Source of the DNA: Acidimicrobiia bacterium
GTDB lineage: Bacteria > Actinomycetota > Acidimicrobiia > Acidimicrobiales > Poriferisodalaceae
DNA length: 64,000 nucleotides
NCBI GenBank assembly: GCA_022820925.1
Contig: JAJEEO010000001.1
Coordinates: 191,001-255,000 of the forward strand
Direction: 5' to 3'
Part shown: positions 32,789 to 41,343 of the stretch, one piece after another
Position numbering within the stretch: position 1 is the stretch's first letter
Layout: each line of letters begins with the position of its first letter
Made by a program: the position numbers and the translations under genes
Notes under the pieces: model-generated
The model's database searches: none
What the model was told of the DNA's origin: nothing
Seen by the model: only the letters and a program-made list of their open reading frames with translations

Positions 32789-33853
32789 TCAGGCGGCTCC
32801 TTCTGATCCGGCTGATCCAGCCGATGCAGTCGATTCGGCAGATGCAGCCAATTCGGCAGATGTCGTGGAAGTGTCGCCGGCACTCTCGGGATCGTCAGCC
32901 TCGGCCTCGCCCGATGCCTCCGCATCACCCGCAGCAGGGGCCGCGCTGGCGGCATCGGCGGACGCCGCCGGGGCAGCGGGCGAGCTCATGTCGGGCACTG
33001 CCGCCGCGGCCGCTGCCTTGGCAGCCTGATCGGCCGCGATGCGAGCCTCGCGTGCGGCGGCCTCGGCCAGTGCCGCGCGCTGCGCCTCGGCCTGCTGTGC
33101 CGCGATCCGCGCCTCCTCCTCGGGCGAGCGCTCCCCCGCAGCGGGCATCGTGATGCCGCTGCGCTCAGCCATGAACCGACCCTCCCGCGCGGCGTCCGCC
33201 ATGACCCGGCACAGCAGCTCGGTCGAGCGGATGGCGTCGTCGTTGCCCGGGATCACATAGCTGATCGGGTCGGGATCGGAGTTCGAGTCGGCCACCGCGA
33301 CCACCGGCAGCTTCAACCGGACTGCCTCGGCCACGGCGATGTGCTCCTTGGGTGTGTCGAGCACGAACACGGCATCAGGCAGCTTGTCCATGTTGCGGAT
33401 GCCGTTGAGATTGCGCTGCAGCTTGGTCAGCTCGCGCATGTGCAGGAGGGCTTCCTTCTTCGGCATGTTGTCGAAGTCGCCGGCTGCCTGCATCCGCTCG
33501 TACTCGAGCATCTTGGTGACCCGGCCGCGGATGGTGCGGAAGTTGGTGAGCATCCCGCCGAGCCAACGCTGGTTGACGTACGGCATGCCGCAGGCGTTGG
33601 CGTGGCGCTGGATCGGGTACTGCGCCTGACGCTTGGTGCCGACGAACAGGATCGTGCCGCCACCCGCCACCGTGTCGCGCACGTAGCCGTAGGCCTGTTC
33701 CAGCAACTCGAGCGTCTGCCGCAGGTCGATGATGTAGATCCCGTTGCGCTCTCCCCACAGGAAGCGCTCCATCTTGGGATTCCATCGACGTGTCTGGTGG
33801 CCGAAGTGGACTCCGGCGGTGAGCAAGTCGGACATGGTCACGACAGCGGACAT
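32789..33853 (-). CDS. rpsB: 30S ribosomal protein S2 with long C-terminal extension
   Basis: A 354-aa protein. The S2 core covers residues about 1–240 ([56 protein letters not shown]). After it comes about 115 residues: a charged helix ([23 protein letters not shown]), then a Ser/Ala/Glu/Asp tail ending in repeats of [14 protein letters not shown] type. Bacterial S2 is typically 235–260 aa, so the tail is an addition. Start chosen at ATG 33853 with GGGGAGG nearby. It leads the rpsB–tsf–pyrH–frr operon. Confidence 0.95.
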   Translation of the reverse strand: MSAVVTMSDLLTAGVHFGHQTRRWNPKMERFLWGERNGIYIIDLRQTLELLEQAYGYVRDTVAGGGTILFVGTKRQAQYPIQRHANACGMPYVNQRWLGGMLTNFRTIRGRVTKMLEYERMQAAGDFDNMPKKEALLHMRELTKLQRNLNGIRNMDKLPDAVFVLDTPKEHIAVAEAVRLKLPVVAVADSNSDPDPISYVIPGNDDAIRSTELLCRVMADAAREGRFMAERSGITMPAAGERSPEEEARIAAQQAEAQRAALAEAAAREARIAADQAAKAAAAAAVPDMSSPAAPAASADAASAAPAAGDAEASGEAEADDPESAGDTSTTSAELAASAESTASAGSAGSEGAA

Positions 33854-34013
33854 GGGTGCTCCTCCCCACGGTTCGCGTTTCTGCACCGGGGTCGACACCG
33901 CTGCGGGCAGCGGTGACCGTGGGGTCGCCCCGGCTGATCAGCCATTGGGTCGTTGCACTGCGGCGAAGGTGTGGCCCGAGCTCTCCGAGACAGGGTCCCC
34001 GAAGATGTGGACC

Positions 34014-34544
34014 TCACAGCACCGCAATGCCAGCGCCGGAGTGTAACCAGCGCAGTTGCAGCCGGTACACGGAGGCCGCGGAACGCACGAGCCTCGGGTG
34101 CCCACCAGACGGGCGGAGGTCTGCACTGGGGGCGCGCTCGAAGATCTGGGCCGGATCGAGGTAGACCTCTCCCCTGCGCACGCCGACATGCAGCCGGTCC
34201 GACACCGTTCCGAGCCTCTGGCCCTGCTGTACCCGCTCGCCCCGGTCGACCCCGATGGTCGCGACCCCGGAGTAGGAGACACGCAGACCGTCGGCATGGC
34301 TGACCGTGACGTGCAGCCGCCCTCCGACCGGACCGGCGAAGCTGATCACGCCGTCGCTCGCCGCCCAGAACGGTGCTCCGGGCTGCGTCGCGAACTCGAG
34401 GCCGCGATTGCCCGGTCCGTAGGCGTGCGACGGAGCTCGGAACGGATCGACGACAGTCCCGTCCACCGGCCAGGGGTAGGACGACGACGGCCCCGTTTGC
34501 GCAGGGGCCTCAGCAGTGCCAACGATCAGCACCACGGCGCACAC
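34014..34544 (-). CDS. M23 (LytM)-fold protein with degenerate zinc site
   Basis: About 176 aa from the GTG at 34544; a longer reading frame upstream overlaps the recombinase but offers no good start after its stop. A hydrophobic N-terminus ends in GTAEAPAQ, a plausible signal peptide. The β-sandwich follows LytM order (WPVDGTVVDPF, PFWAASDGVISFAGPVGGRLHVTVSH, RVQQGQRLGTVSD, LHVGVRRG). However, the first metal motif is NRGLEFA instead of HxGxDxx, and the last HxH is LHV. It is therefore probably a non-catalytic LytM protein, as known for EnvC/NlpD activators. It lies between xer and rpsB, a usual position for M23 genes in Actinomycetota. Confidence 0.75.
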   Translation of the reverse strand: MCAVVLIVGTAEAPAQTGPSSSYPWPVDGTVVDPFRAPSHAYGPGNRGLEFATQPGAPFWAASDGVISFAGPVGGRLHVTVSHADGLRVSYSGVATIGVDRGERVQQGQRLGTVSDRLHVGVRRGEVYLDPAQIFERAPSADLRPSGGHPRLVRSAASVYRLQLRWLHSGAGIAVL

Positions 34545-34636
34545 GGCCGTGAGCAGTGTCGATGCGCCCGGCGCGCGGGCACCCCCGAGCAGCCGGCGCT
34601 GGCGGGTGTCCGGCGAGAACCCGGTGGGCGCGCAGC

Positions 34637-35572
34637 TCAGGCGCGCGGGTGGGCCGACTCGTACACCTCTCGCAGGCGTTCCCTGCTGAGGTGTGTGTAG
34701 ATCTGGGTGGTCGCGAGCCGCTGGTGGCCGAGCAGCTCCTGCACCACCCGCAGATCGGCGCCCCCGTCGAGCAGGTGCGTGGCGTAGGTGTGCCGCAGGG
34801 CGTGCGGATGGGTCGGCAGCGCTGCATGGCGGTCCAGGATCCGCTGCACGTCGCGCGGTCCCAGCCGCCTGCCGCGCAGGTTCACGATCAGCGCTGCGGG
34901 ATCGCGATCGGCGGGGGTGCGCAGACGCTGCGCGTCGAAGTCGTCGCTGCCGCCGCTGCGCCAGGCGGCGAGCATCTCGACGGACGGTTCGCTGAGGGGA
35001 ACTCGCCGATGCCTGCCGCCCTTGCCGATCACCTCGATATGCCGGTCGCCCGCCCGGTAAGCGCCACGGTCCAACTGGCACAGCTCGGTGACCCGCAGGC
35101 CGCTGCCGTAGAGCAGCTCGAGCACGAGCCGGTCGCGCAGCTCGGTTGCGTCGTCGGGCACCGTGCCGTCGCCGAGCATCTCGGAGACCTCGGACGCCCC
35201 GAGCACGCGCGGCAGGCGTCCGGTGCCGGCGGGCGCGGCGAGCCCGATCGAGGGGTCGCGTCCGATTGCTCCGTCTCGTACGAGCCAACCGAAGTAGCGC
35301 CGGAGCGCTGAGGCCTTGCGCGCCGTTGATCGACGGGACAGGCCCCGCACCGACAAGAACGCGATATAGCGCCGGAGCCAGCGCCGGTCGACGTCGCCGG
35401 GCGCGTCGAGGCCGGCGCGTAGGGCCCACTGCGCGAATTGGGTCACGTCGGTCCGGTAGGCGCGCTTGGTCGCCTCCGATGCTGCCGTGAGTGACAGCAC
35501 GAATTCTCCGATCCGCCACGCCAAGGGCGCATTCGCCACCAGAACCACAGTACAGACGCCGCTCAGCGCCAA
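34637..35572 (-). CDS. Tyrosine recombinase (XerC/XerD-like)
   Basis: A 311-aa site-specific recombinase. The N-terminal SAM-like domain ([17 protein letters not shown]) binds DNA. The catalytic domain shows GSGLRVTEL (Arg I), [10 protein letters not shown] (β-hairpin Lys), [15 protein letters not shown] (His/Arg), [15 protein letters not shown] (His and nucleophile Tyr). All six residues of the R-K-H-R-H-Y set are visible. It probably resolves chromosome dimers with FtsK at dif. Whether it is XerC or XerD cannot be told here. It is 15 bp from dprA. Confidence 0.9.
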   Translation of the reverse strand: MALSGVCTVVLVANAPLAWRIGEFVLSLTAASEATKRAYRTDVTQFAQWALRAGLDAPGDVDRRWLRRYIAFLSVRGLSRRSTARKASALRRYFGWLVRDGAIGRDPSIGLAAPAGTGRLPRVLGASEVSEMLGDGTVPDDATELRDRLVLELLYGSGLRVTELCQLDRGAYRAGDRHIEVIGKGGRHRRVPLSEPSVEMLAAWRSGGSDDFDAQRLRTPADRDPAALIVNLRGRRLGPRDVQRILDRHAALPTHPHALRHTYATHLLDGGADLRVVQELLGHQRLATTQIYTHLSRERLREVYESAHPRA

Positions 35573-35587
35573 GCTCGAGCGGCGCCA

Positions 35588-36757
35588 TCAGCGGGACTTC
35601 TCCCACCACCCGCCGGTCTCGGTGATCCATCCCGCAAGCTGCAGTCGCCCGAGCGCCGTGGCCAGCTCCGCGAGCGGTGCCTCAACGCACAGCGCCAACT
35701 CGTCCACAGAACGCCCTCCGGCGGTGAGCTCATCCAGCACTTCGCGTTCGAGCGGATCGTCGGGCAGCTGTGCAGCCGGAGCCGCAGCCCCTCCGGCTGT
35801 CCCTCCGAGCGCCACAAGCACGTCGTCGGTGTCGCACACCGGGGCGCATCCCTCGGCCAGCAGCCGGTTCGTGCCGCTCGAGGCGCTGCTGGTGATCGGA
35901 CCCGGCACGGCCATCACGGTGCGGCCCCGTTCGACCGCGGCCTCGACCGTGTACATCGAGCCGCCCGATGGGCCGGACTCGACCACGACGAGCAGCTCGC
36001 ACAGTGCGGCCACGATGCGGTTGCGTGCAGGGAACTGCCACGCCGCTGGGTGCGTTCCGAGCGGGTACTCGCTGAGCAGGGTGCCATGCTCGCCGACATC
36101 GGCCCACAGGGCCCGGTTGGCGGCGGGGTAGACGCAATCGAGGCCGCTGCCCACAACGCCGATGACCGGACCGCCCGCGTCCAGCGCCGCTCGCTGGGCG
36201 ATGCCGTCGATGCCGGTGGCCAGACCCGAGACGACTGCGACGCCGTGCGCGGCAAGCCCTTCGCCGAGCATCTTCGCAACGGTGCGCCCGTACGCGCTGC
36301 AGCGGCGCGTGCCCACGATGCCGACCCGCCGCAGGGCGAGATCGACGGGCGCGCCGCGAGCGAACAGCACCGCTGGGGGTTCGGGATCGGTCTCCCACAG
36401 CTCAGCGGCCCCGCCGCCGGACGGCAGGTGCAGCCACACCCCTGCAGCCCCATGCGCGTCGAGCAATTCGGCGCCGACCGGTCGCCCGCAGCGCGCTGCG
36501 GAGGCCGTAGCGGCCGCTGCGCGCTGCTGCCATGTCGCCAGCAGCGCCGGTTCCACGCCGCGGCACGCGCCCAGCGCTGCCAGCATCGCTGCGTCGCCGC
36601 GGCGCAAGGCGGAGATCGCGTCGAGAGCGCTGCGGTCGCGCAGCAGGGCGCGCAGGCGCGCGGGACCGACGCGCGGCAGCGAGCACAGCTCTGCCAGGGC
36701 GCCGAGCTCTGCTGCAGCATCGCCGTCGGTCGGCGCGGCGTCCACGAAGCCGGTCAT
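35588..36757 (-). CDS. dprA: DNA-processing protein DprA
   Basis: A 389-aa protein that loads RecA on incoming single-stranded DNA. The helical N-terminus with SLPRVGPARLRALLRD is followed by the Rossmann-like DNA_processg_A domain (VGIVGTRRCSAYG, SGLATGIDGIAQRAAL, VVGSGLDCVYPAAN, ARNRIVAALCELLVVVESG). A C-terminal winged helix follows (VLDELTAGGRSVDELAL). Start ATG 36757 overlaps the comM stop by ATGA. Together with comM this is the usual DNA-uptake pair. Confidence 0.95.
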   Translation of the reverse strand: MTGFVDAAPTDGDAAAELGALAELCSLPRVGPARLRALLRDRSALDAISALRRGDAAMLAALGACRGVEPALLATWQQRAAAATASAARCGRPVGAELLDAHGAAGVWLHLPSGGGAAELWETDPEPPAVLFARGAPVDLALRRVGIVGTRRCSAYGRTVAKMLGEGLAAHGVAVVSGLATGIDGIAQRAALDAGGPVIGVVGSGLDCVYPAANRALWADVGEHGTLLSEYPLGTHPAAWQFPARNRIVAALCELLVVVESGPSGGSMYTVEAAVERGRTVMAVPGPITSSASSGTNRLLAEGCAPVCDTDDVLVALGGTAGGAAAPAAQLPDDPLEREVLDELTAGGRSVDELALCVEAPLAELATALGRLQLAGWITETGGWWEKSR

Positions 36758-38271
36758 CTGGCCGCAGCGGGAACGTGCAGGTTGCCGACGCTCGCACGCA
36801 GCGTCAGCGCTTCGTTCAGGCGCCCAGCGTCGATCGGAGGCTCGTCTCCGGCGAGATCGCACAGCGTCAGTGCGACGCAACGGACACGCTTGAGGCCGCG
36901 GCCGCTGAGCAGTCCCTGCCGCAGGCGCTTGCGCAGCTCGTCACGGCTGGAGGCGGTGAGGGGGGCGTGACGTTCGAGCTGGAGGCCCGAGAGCTCGGCG
37001 TTGGACTCCACCCCCCTGGCTGCGGCTCGGTCACGTGCTGCTGCCACCCGGGCACCGACGGTCTCGGTGGACTCGCCGCGGGTGCCGTCGAGCAGTTGGT
37101 CGGGGTCGGGACGCTGCACCTGTACGCGAAGGTCGAAGCGGTCGAGCAGCGGCCCGGACAGCCGCCGCAGGTAGCGCTGCCTGACGAAGTCGGAGCAGCG
37201 GCAGGCGTTGGGCCGGCCCGCCTGCCCGCACGGGCAGGGGTTCATAGCGGCCACCAGCAGGAAGCGGGCAGGAAACTCGCAGGAGCCCGCCGCCCGGCTC
37301 ACCCGCACCACGCCTTCTTCGAGCGGCTGGCGCATCGCGTCGAGCACGCTCGGCGCGAATTCGCCGAGCTCGTCCAGAAACAGCACCCCGCGATGTGCGA
37401 GGGAGACCTCCCCGGGACGGACCGCCGGCGAGCCGCCGCCAATGAGCGCCGCCATGGTTGCTGTGTGATGCGGGCTGCGAAGCAACGGTCGGGTCGCCAG
37501 ACCCGTCGGCAGCGGCAGGCCGGCCGCCGATTGGACCCGGGTCGCCTCCATGGCGCGCTCGCGGCCGAGCTCGGGCAGCAGTCCCACCAGGCGCCGCGCC
37601 AGCATGGTCTTGCCCGCCCCTGGCGGACCCAGCATCAGCAGGTGGTGACCGCCTGCAGCGGCAACCTCGATGGCCCGGCGCGCCAGCGGCTGCCCGACGA
37701 CATCGCCGAAGTCGGGCACCGCCAGGCACTGGGGCTGGGGTGGATCTGGGGGCGCATCGGGCCACGGCGACCGGCCGGCCAGCACCGATGCGAGCTGGCC
37801 CAGACTCCGAGCGATGCAGACCTCGCTGGGATCTGCGGCAATGGCGACGTGATAGGACTCCGGCGCGATCACCACGGCGCAGTCGCGCAGCGCGTCGACG
37901 AGCGGCACGACACCCACGACGGCCCGTATCGCTCCGTCGAGACCCAGCTCGCCGACGAACGCCTTGCCGTCGAGCGAAGCAGCCGGCACTTGCTCGGTGA
38001 CTGCCAGGTACGCCACGGCGATCGCCAGATCCAAGCCCGCTCCGCCCTTGCGCAGACCCGACGGCGCAAGGTTGACGGTGACTCGACGCGGGGGCCATTC
38101 GAGTCCCGACGACAGCACGGCGGACCGCACTCGATCTCGTGCCTCCCGGCACGCGGCATCGGGCAGGCCGACGATCGTGAACGAGGGAAGACCATCGGTG
38201 ACGTGCACTTCGACGGTGACAATGTGGCCGTCCACGCCGACGAGCGTCGCGGCCGTTGCAGTAGCCAGCAT
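36754..38271 (-). CDS. comM: YifB/ComM-family Mg-chelatase-like AAA+ ATPase
   Basis: A 505-aa protein: N-terminal ChlI-like domain (TVEVHVTDGLPSFTIVGLPD, SGLEWPPRRVTVNLAPSGLRKGG), AAA+ core with Walker A GPPGAGKT near residue 215 and LFLDELGEF, and a CPCG…CRCS cysteine pair typical of the family. ComM drives branch migration during natural transformation. AGGAGG is a strong RBS before ATG 38271. It overlaps dprA by four bases. A strong hairpin lies 25 bp upstream. Confidence 0.93.
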   Translation of the reverse strand: MLATATAATLVGVDGHIVTVEVHVTDGLPSFTIVGLPDAACREARDRVRSAVLSSGLEWPPRRVTVNLAPSGLRKGGAGLDLAIAVAYLAVTEQVPAASLDGKAFVGELGLDGAIRAVVGVVPLVDALRDCAVVIAPESYHVAIAADPSEVCIARSLGQLASVLAGRSPWPDAPPDPPQPQCLAVPDFGDVVGQPLARRAIEVAAAGGHHLLMLGPPGAGKTMLARRLVGLLPELGRERAMEATRVQSAAGLPLPTGLATRPLLRSPHHTATMAALIGGGSPAVRPGEVSLAHRGVLFLDELGEFAPSVLDAMRQPLEEGVVRVSRAAGSCEFPARFLLVAAMNPCPCGQAGRPNACRCSDFVRQRYLRRLSGPLLDRFDLRVQVQRPDPDQLLDGTRGESTETVGARVAAARDRAAARGVESNAELSGLQLERHAPLTASSRDELRKRLRQGLLSGRGLKRVRCVALTLCDLAGDEPPIDAGRLNEALTLRASVGNLHVPAAAR

Positions 38272-38295
38272 GAGCCTCCTCCGGCATCTGAGAGC

Positions 38296-38322
38296 GGACG
38301 CAGCTCGCAACGAGCGCCGTCC
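38296..38322 (-). promoter_or_regulatory. Hairpin GGACGCAGCTCG-CAA-CGAGCGCCGTCC upstream of comM
   Basis: A stem of 12 positions with 10 paired (two mismatches) and a 3-base loop, 25 bp upstream of the comM start in the largest gap of the window (38272–38521). It would form in the comM leader, near the RBS, or act as a factor binding site. I see no gene in the rest of the gap. Confidence 0.4.
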
Positions 38323-38521
38323 GGATTCTTCGAGGAGGCCCGCCGGGGGCCACGATCAGATCAGCGGGTCGTGCGGCAGCCGGGGTGAGCCTCCGCTGCC
38401 AAGGCGACCACGCGGCCCACGGTAGATCACGCAGCGCCGGTGCAGTCCAGTGGTTTTCTCGAGCCCGAGGCAACTCCGATACCGGGCTCCGATGCCGGGC
38501 CGAGGCGGCGATACTGCTGTG

Positions 38522-38641
38522 GTGGGCTATGACCCCTATCGCAAGCACCGCACGAGCGGCATCGACTATGTGCTCGTTGCCGCCGCGACGATCGTCGCGG
38601 TCGGGCTCGTCGTGTGGGCGCTGGTGGGCTGGGGCAGCTGA
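38522..38641 (+). CDS. Small single-pass membrane protein (39 aa)
   Basis: From the GTG at 38522 the protein reads VGYDPYRKHRTSG then one hydrophobic helix (YVLVAAATIVAVGLVVWALVG). The basic N-terminus suggests it faces the cytoplasm. The ORF track starts earlier at 38450. The stop overlaps the next ATG (TGATG), so the two are translationally coupled, which supports that it is real. No known family recognised. Confidence 0.55.
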   Translation: MGYDPYRKHRTSGIDYVLVAAATIVAVGLVVWALVGWGS

Positions 38642-38850
38642 TGCGGGAACTGCAGTCTGTGCCGGGCTTCGAAGTGCGTCGCGTGCAGCCCTTCGAGGCC
38701 ACCAAGCGCTACACCTGCGGCGGCTGTGCCAACACGATCGACATCGGTGTTGGCCATGTGGTGGCGGTGCCGCTCGACGCCATTGATCTGCGGCGGCACT
38801 GGCATTGGGGCTGCTGGTCGGCGCGGGACCGTCGGCGGCCGGTGGGCTAA
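38641..38850 (+). CDS. Small CxxC protein (69 aa), treble-clef or zinc-ribbon-like
   Basis: Has RRVQPFEATKRYTCGGCANTIDIGVGHVVAVP then RRHWHWGCW. The pattern C-x2-C…H-x-H-x2-C forms a plausible metal site. It resembles small conserved actinobacterial proteins sometimes annotated as ATP/GTP-binding, but I cannot assign a function. ATG overlaps the stop of the 39-aa membrane protein by one base. It is convergent with yraN. Confidence 0.7.
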   Translation: MRELQSVPGFEVRRVQPFEATKRYTCGGCANTIDIGVGHVVAVPLDAIDLRRHWHWGCWSARDRRRPVG

Positions 38851-38970
38851 GAGGCTGAGCCCCGGCCCGAGCGGCCCGTGAGCGACAGCGAACAAGAGCG
38901 GGAAGCGACTGGTGCGGCAGCGAGAAGGCATACCTATCGGCGCGGCCTCTAGCGAAAGACGCTGGTTCGT

Positions 38971-39315
38971 TCAGAATGCGCCGGTGAGGACTTCGACCGT
39001 CCGGCCCATGACGGACGCGGCGTCGCAGCGGATCGGCCCGCGCCAGCCTCCCCGCTGGCGCAGGTACTCCGCCGCCACGCGGCGAACCTGTTGCTGCTTG
39101 CGCGCCGTGATCGCCTCGAAACCGGTGCCGAAGCGGCTGCTCGAGCGGGTCTTCACCTCGCACACCACGAGCTGCGACCTGTCGGTGACGATGAGATCCA
39201 GCTCACCCGCGGCGCAGCGCCAGTTGCGCTCGAGCACCCGGTAACCGCGTTCGGCATACCAACGCTCGACCAGGCGTTCTCCGTAGCGCCCCAGCGCTTG
39301 ACGCTGAGCGCTCAC
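38971..39315 (-). CDS. yraN: YraN-family (UPF0102) putative endonuclease
   Basis: About 114 aa of the restriction-endonuclease-like fold. LGRYGERLVERWYAERGYRVLERNWRCAAGELDLIV and CEVKTRSSSRFG hold the conserved E-x(n)-D-x(n)-ExK residues. The function in vivo is unknown. The start is taken as GTG 39315 (VSAQRQALG); the ORF track's longer start gives no family similarity. It lies 49 bp downstream of rplS, in the usual rplS–yraN–comM–dprA order. Confidence 0.88.
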   Translation of the reverse strand: MSAQRQALGRYGERLVERWYAERGYRVLERNWRCAAGELDLIVTDRSQLVVCEVKTRSSSRFGTGFEAITARKQQQVRRVAAEYLRQRGGWRGPIRCDAASVMGRTVEVLTGAF

Positions 39316-39364
39316 CGCGCCGCCGCACCTTGCCGCGCCGGCGCGATGTCTCTCGAAGCGATCT

Positions 39365-39709
39365 CTAGAAGCGTTTCTCGCGGACCCGGGCCGCCTTGCC
39401 CACGCGATCGCGCAGGTAGTACAGCTTGGCCCGGCGCACATCGCCGACCGCTACGCGTTCGATCTTGGCGATCGTCGGCGCGTGCAGGGGGAAGGTGCGC
39501 TCGACGCCCACCCCGAAGCTGAGCTTGCGCACCGTGAACGTCTCGCTGATGCCCGAGGACTGGCGAGCGATCACGTATCCCTCGAAGACCTGGGTGCGCC
39601 GCCGGTTGCCCTCCACGACCCGGACGTGAACGCGGACCGTGTCGCCGGGACCGAAGTCCGGATGGTCATCGCGCAGGCGAGGCTGGTCGACTAGATCGGT
39701 GCTTCCCAT
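39365..39709 (-). CDS. rplS: 50S ribosomal protein L19
   Basis: A 114-aa protein at the subunit interface. [44 protein letters not shown] and [19 protein letters not shown] are canonical. The start is ATG 39709 (MGSTDLVDQ). Confidence 0.97.
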   Translation of the reverse strand: MGSTDLVDQPRLRDDHPDFGPGDTVRVHVRVVEGNRRRTQVFEGYVIARQSSGISETFTVRKLSFGVGVERTFPLHAPTIAKIERVAVGDVRRAKLYYLRDRVGKAARVREKRF

Positions 39710-39808
39710 GGCGGCCCGACTCCCGAGATCGGCGTGGCGACGGCCTACCGAGGCTAATGGTCTGGCCCCCCGATGCGGCATCGCGCTTGCCGCTGTCGAC
39801 GCTCGCGG

Positions 39809-40603
39809 CTAGCCGGTCTCGGGAATCTGCAGTCCGAATTCTGCGAGCAGCTCGCGGTCGGGATCGCTGATGCCGCGCTCGGCCAGCAGATCCGGGCGAT
39901 CACGTCCCGTGCGGACCAGCGCCATAGCCCGGCGCCAGCGGGCAACGCGTGCGTGATCCCCGCTGCGCAGCACATCGGGCACGTCGAGGCCTCGGAACTG
40001 CGCGGGACGCGTCCAGTGCGGGTACTCCAGCAATCCCGAGGAGAAGCTCTCATCAGCGCTCGACGAGGCGTTGCCCAGCACGCCCGGCACCAGCCGCGCG
40101 ACGGCCTCGGTCACGGCCATCGCCGCGAATTCGCCCCCGGCGAGCACCACATCGCCCACCGAGACCGAGCCATCCACGAGATGGGTCCGGATGCGCTCGT
40201 CAACGCCCTCGTAGCGACCGCACAGCAGGCTGAAGCCTCCTGTCGCCGCAAGCTCGGCGGCCATGGCCTGATCGAAGCGCCGGCCCCCGGCATCCAGCAG
40301 GAGCAGCGGCCGAGGCGGCGACACCTCCTCGACCGCGGCAAAGACCGGTTCGGGCATCAGCACCATGCCCGGCCCACCCCCGAAGGGAGCGTCGTCGACG
40401 GTGCGGTGGACATCGGAGGTCGCAAGGCGCAGGTCCCAGCAACGGATGTCCAGCAGGCCACGCTGGCGGGCCCGTCCGAGAATGCTCAGATGGCACATCG
40501 CGTCGAGCTCGGCAGGGAAGATGGAGAACAGGTCGATGCGCAAGCCGCTGCCGCGGGGGGCTGCGGGGCTGCCGTCAGCGCTGGTCGAGCTCGAAGAGCC
40601 CAT
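39809..40603 (-). CDS. trmD: tRNA (guanine-N1-)-methyltransferase
   Basis: A 264-aa SPOUT enzyme making m1G37. It has RIDLFSIFPAELDAM, DDAPFGGGPGMVLMPEP, LCGRYEGVDERI, and GDVVLAGGEFAAM (usual GDYVLSGGE, with Tyr replaced by Val). About 20 Ser/Ala-rich residues precede the core. It overlaps the 3' end of rimM by 29 bp. Confidence 0.95.
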   Translation of the reverse strand: MGSSSSTSADGSPAAPRGSGLRIDLFSIFPAELDAMCHLSILGRARQRGLLDIRCWDLRLATSDVHRTVDDAPFGGGPGMVLMPEPVFAAVEEVSPPRPLLLLDAGGRRFDQAMAAELAATGGFSLLCGRYEGVDERIRTHLVDGSVSVGDVVLAGGEFAAMAVTEAVARLVPGVLGNASSSADESFSSGLLEYPHWTRPAQFRGLDVPDVLRSGDHARVARWRRAMALVRTGRDRPDLLAERGISDPDRELLAEFGLQIPETG

Positions 40604-41105
40604 CGGGCACCTCCACGTGGACCACGCCGAACTCGCTGCGCACCACGAATGTCAGCGGCACGAGGTGGCCCGTGTCCAGCTCGAGCAGGTCCGCCGCCGG
40701 GTTGGCTATCACCGCAGTCACGATGCCCGCAGCGTCGCCCCGCTGATCGACGACCGCGGCACCGCACAGCTCATGCACCCACAGCTCGTCGGGATCGGAG
40801 AGCGGCTCGGCGAACACGGTCGTGCCGGTCAGCGTCGCGGCTGCGTCCCGGTCGTCGATGCCCTCGAATCTGACCAGCCAGCGATTGCCGTCGGGGCGGG
40901 CGCGGGCAACGGCCCTGGGTCCCGCCGCGGTGATCAGCACCGAACCGGCATCGAATCTCTCGAGGCGGTTGGTGACCGGGTACACGGCGACCTCGCCCCG
41001 CACTCCGTGTGCGCGACCGATCGTTGCGATTTCCAGCAGTCCGGACGGCTCATCGTCCGGAGCACCGGAGTCAGTCGCGGAAGTCGACTTCGACCCCGAC
41101 GCCAT
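40575..41105 (-). CDS. rimM: 16S rRNA processing protein RimM
   Basis: A 176-aa 30S maturation factor binding S19. IATIGRAHGVRGEVAVYPVTNRLERF begins the core, then a PRC-barrel domain (ELCGAAVVDQRGDAAGIVTAVIANPAADLLEL; VPLTFV; GLFELDQ). The ATG lies 35 bp inside the 3' end of khpA, so the first 25 residues (MASGSKSTSATDSG) come from overlapping coding. Confidence 0.93.
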   Translation of the reverse strand: MASGSKSTSATDSGAPDDEPSGLLEIATIGRAHGVRGEVAVYPVTNRLERFDAGSVLITAAGPRAVARARPDGNRWLVRFEGIDDRDAAATLTGTTVFAEPLSDPDELWVHELCGAAVVDQRGDAAGIVTAVIANPAADLLELDTGHLVPLTFVVRSEFGVVHVEVPDGLFELDQR

Positions 41106-41343
41106 CGCGATGGGCGGCAGCGCGCACCAGCGTGCGGATGGCGTTGGCGACGCGTCCTCGCTTGCCGATGACCCGGCCGATGTCCTCGGAGCTCACCGTC
41201 GCCGTCAGGCTCAGCTTCGATCCCGACTCGGCAATCTCGACCTCGACCTGGTCAGGATGCTCCACGAGCTGGGCGATGAGGTACAGCAGCACCTCTTCGG
41301 CGGTGGTGGTCTCGGCTTCGGCGCCGGTTTCTGCAGTGGTCAC
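41071..41343 (-). CDS. khpA: KhpA-type KH-domain RNA-binding protein
   Basis: A 90-aa single-KH protein with the GxxG-type loop IGKRGRVANAIRTL. KhpA/KhpB pairs bind many RNAs and influence cell division in Gram-positives. GTG start overlapping the rpsP stop by four bases (GTGA). Sits in the conserved rpsP–khpA–rimM–trmD–rplS operon. Confidence 0.9.
   Translation of the reverse strand: MTTAETGAEAETTTAEEVLLYLIAQLVEHPDQVEVEIAESGSKLSLTATVSSEDIGRVIGKRGRVANAIRTLVRAAAHRDGVGVEVDFRD

Noticed and set aside
38522-38850. Toxin-antitoxin pair
   Set aside because: The pair has no toxin fold and a metal-site pattern instead; no evidence beyond size.
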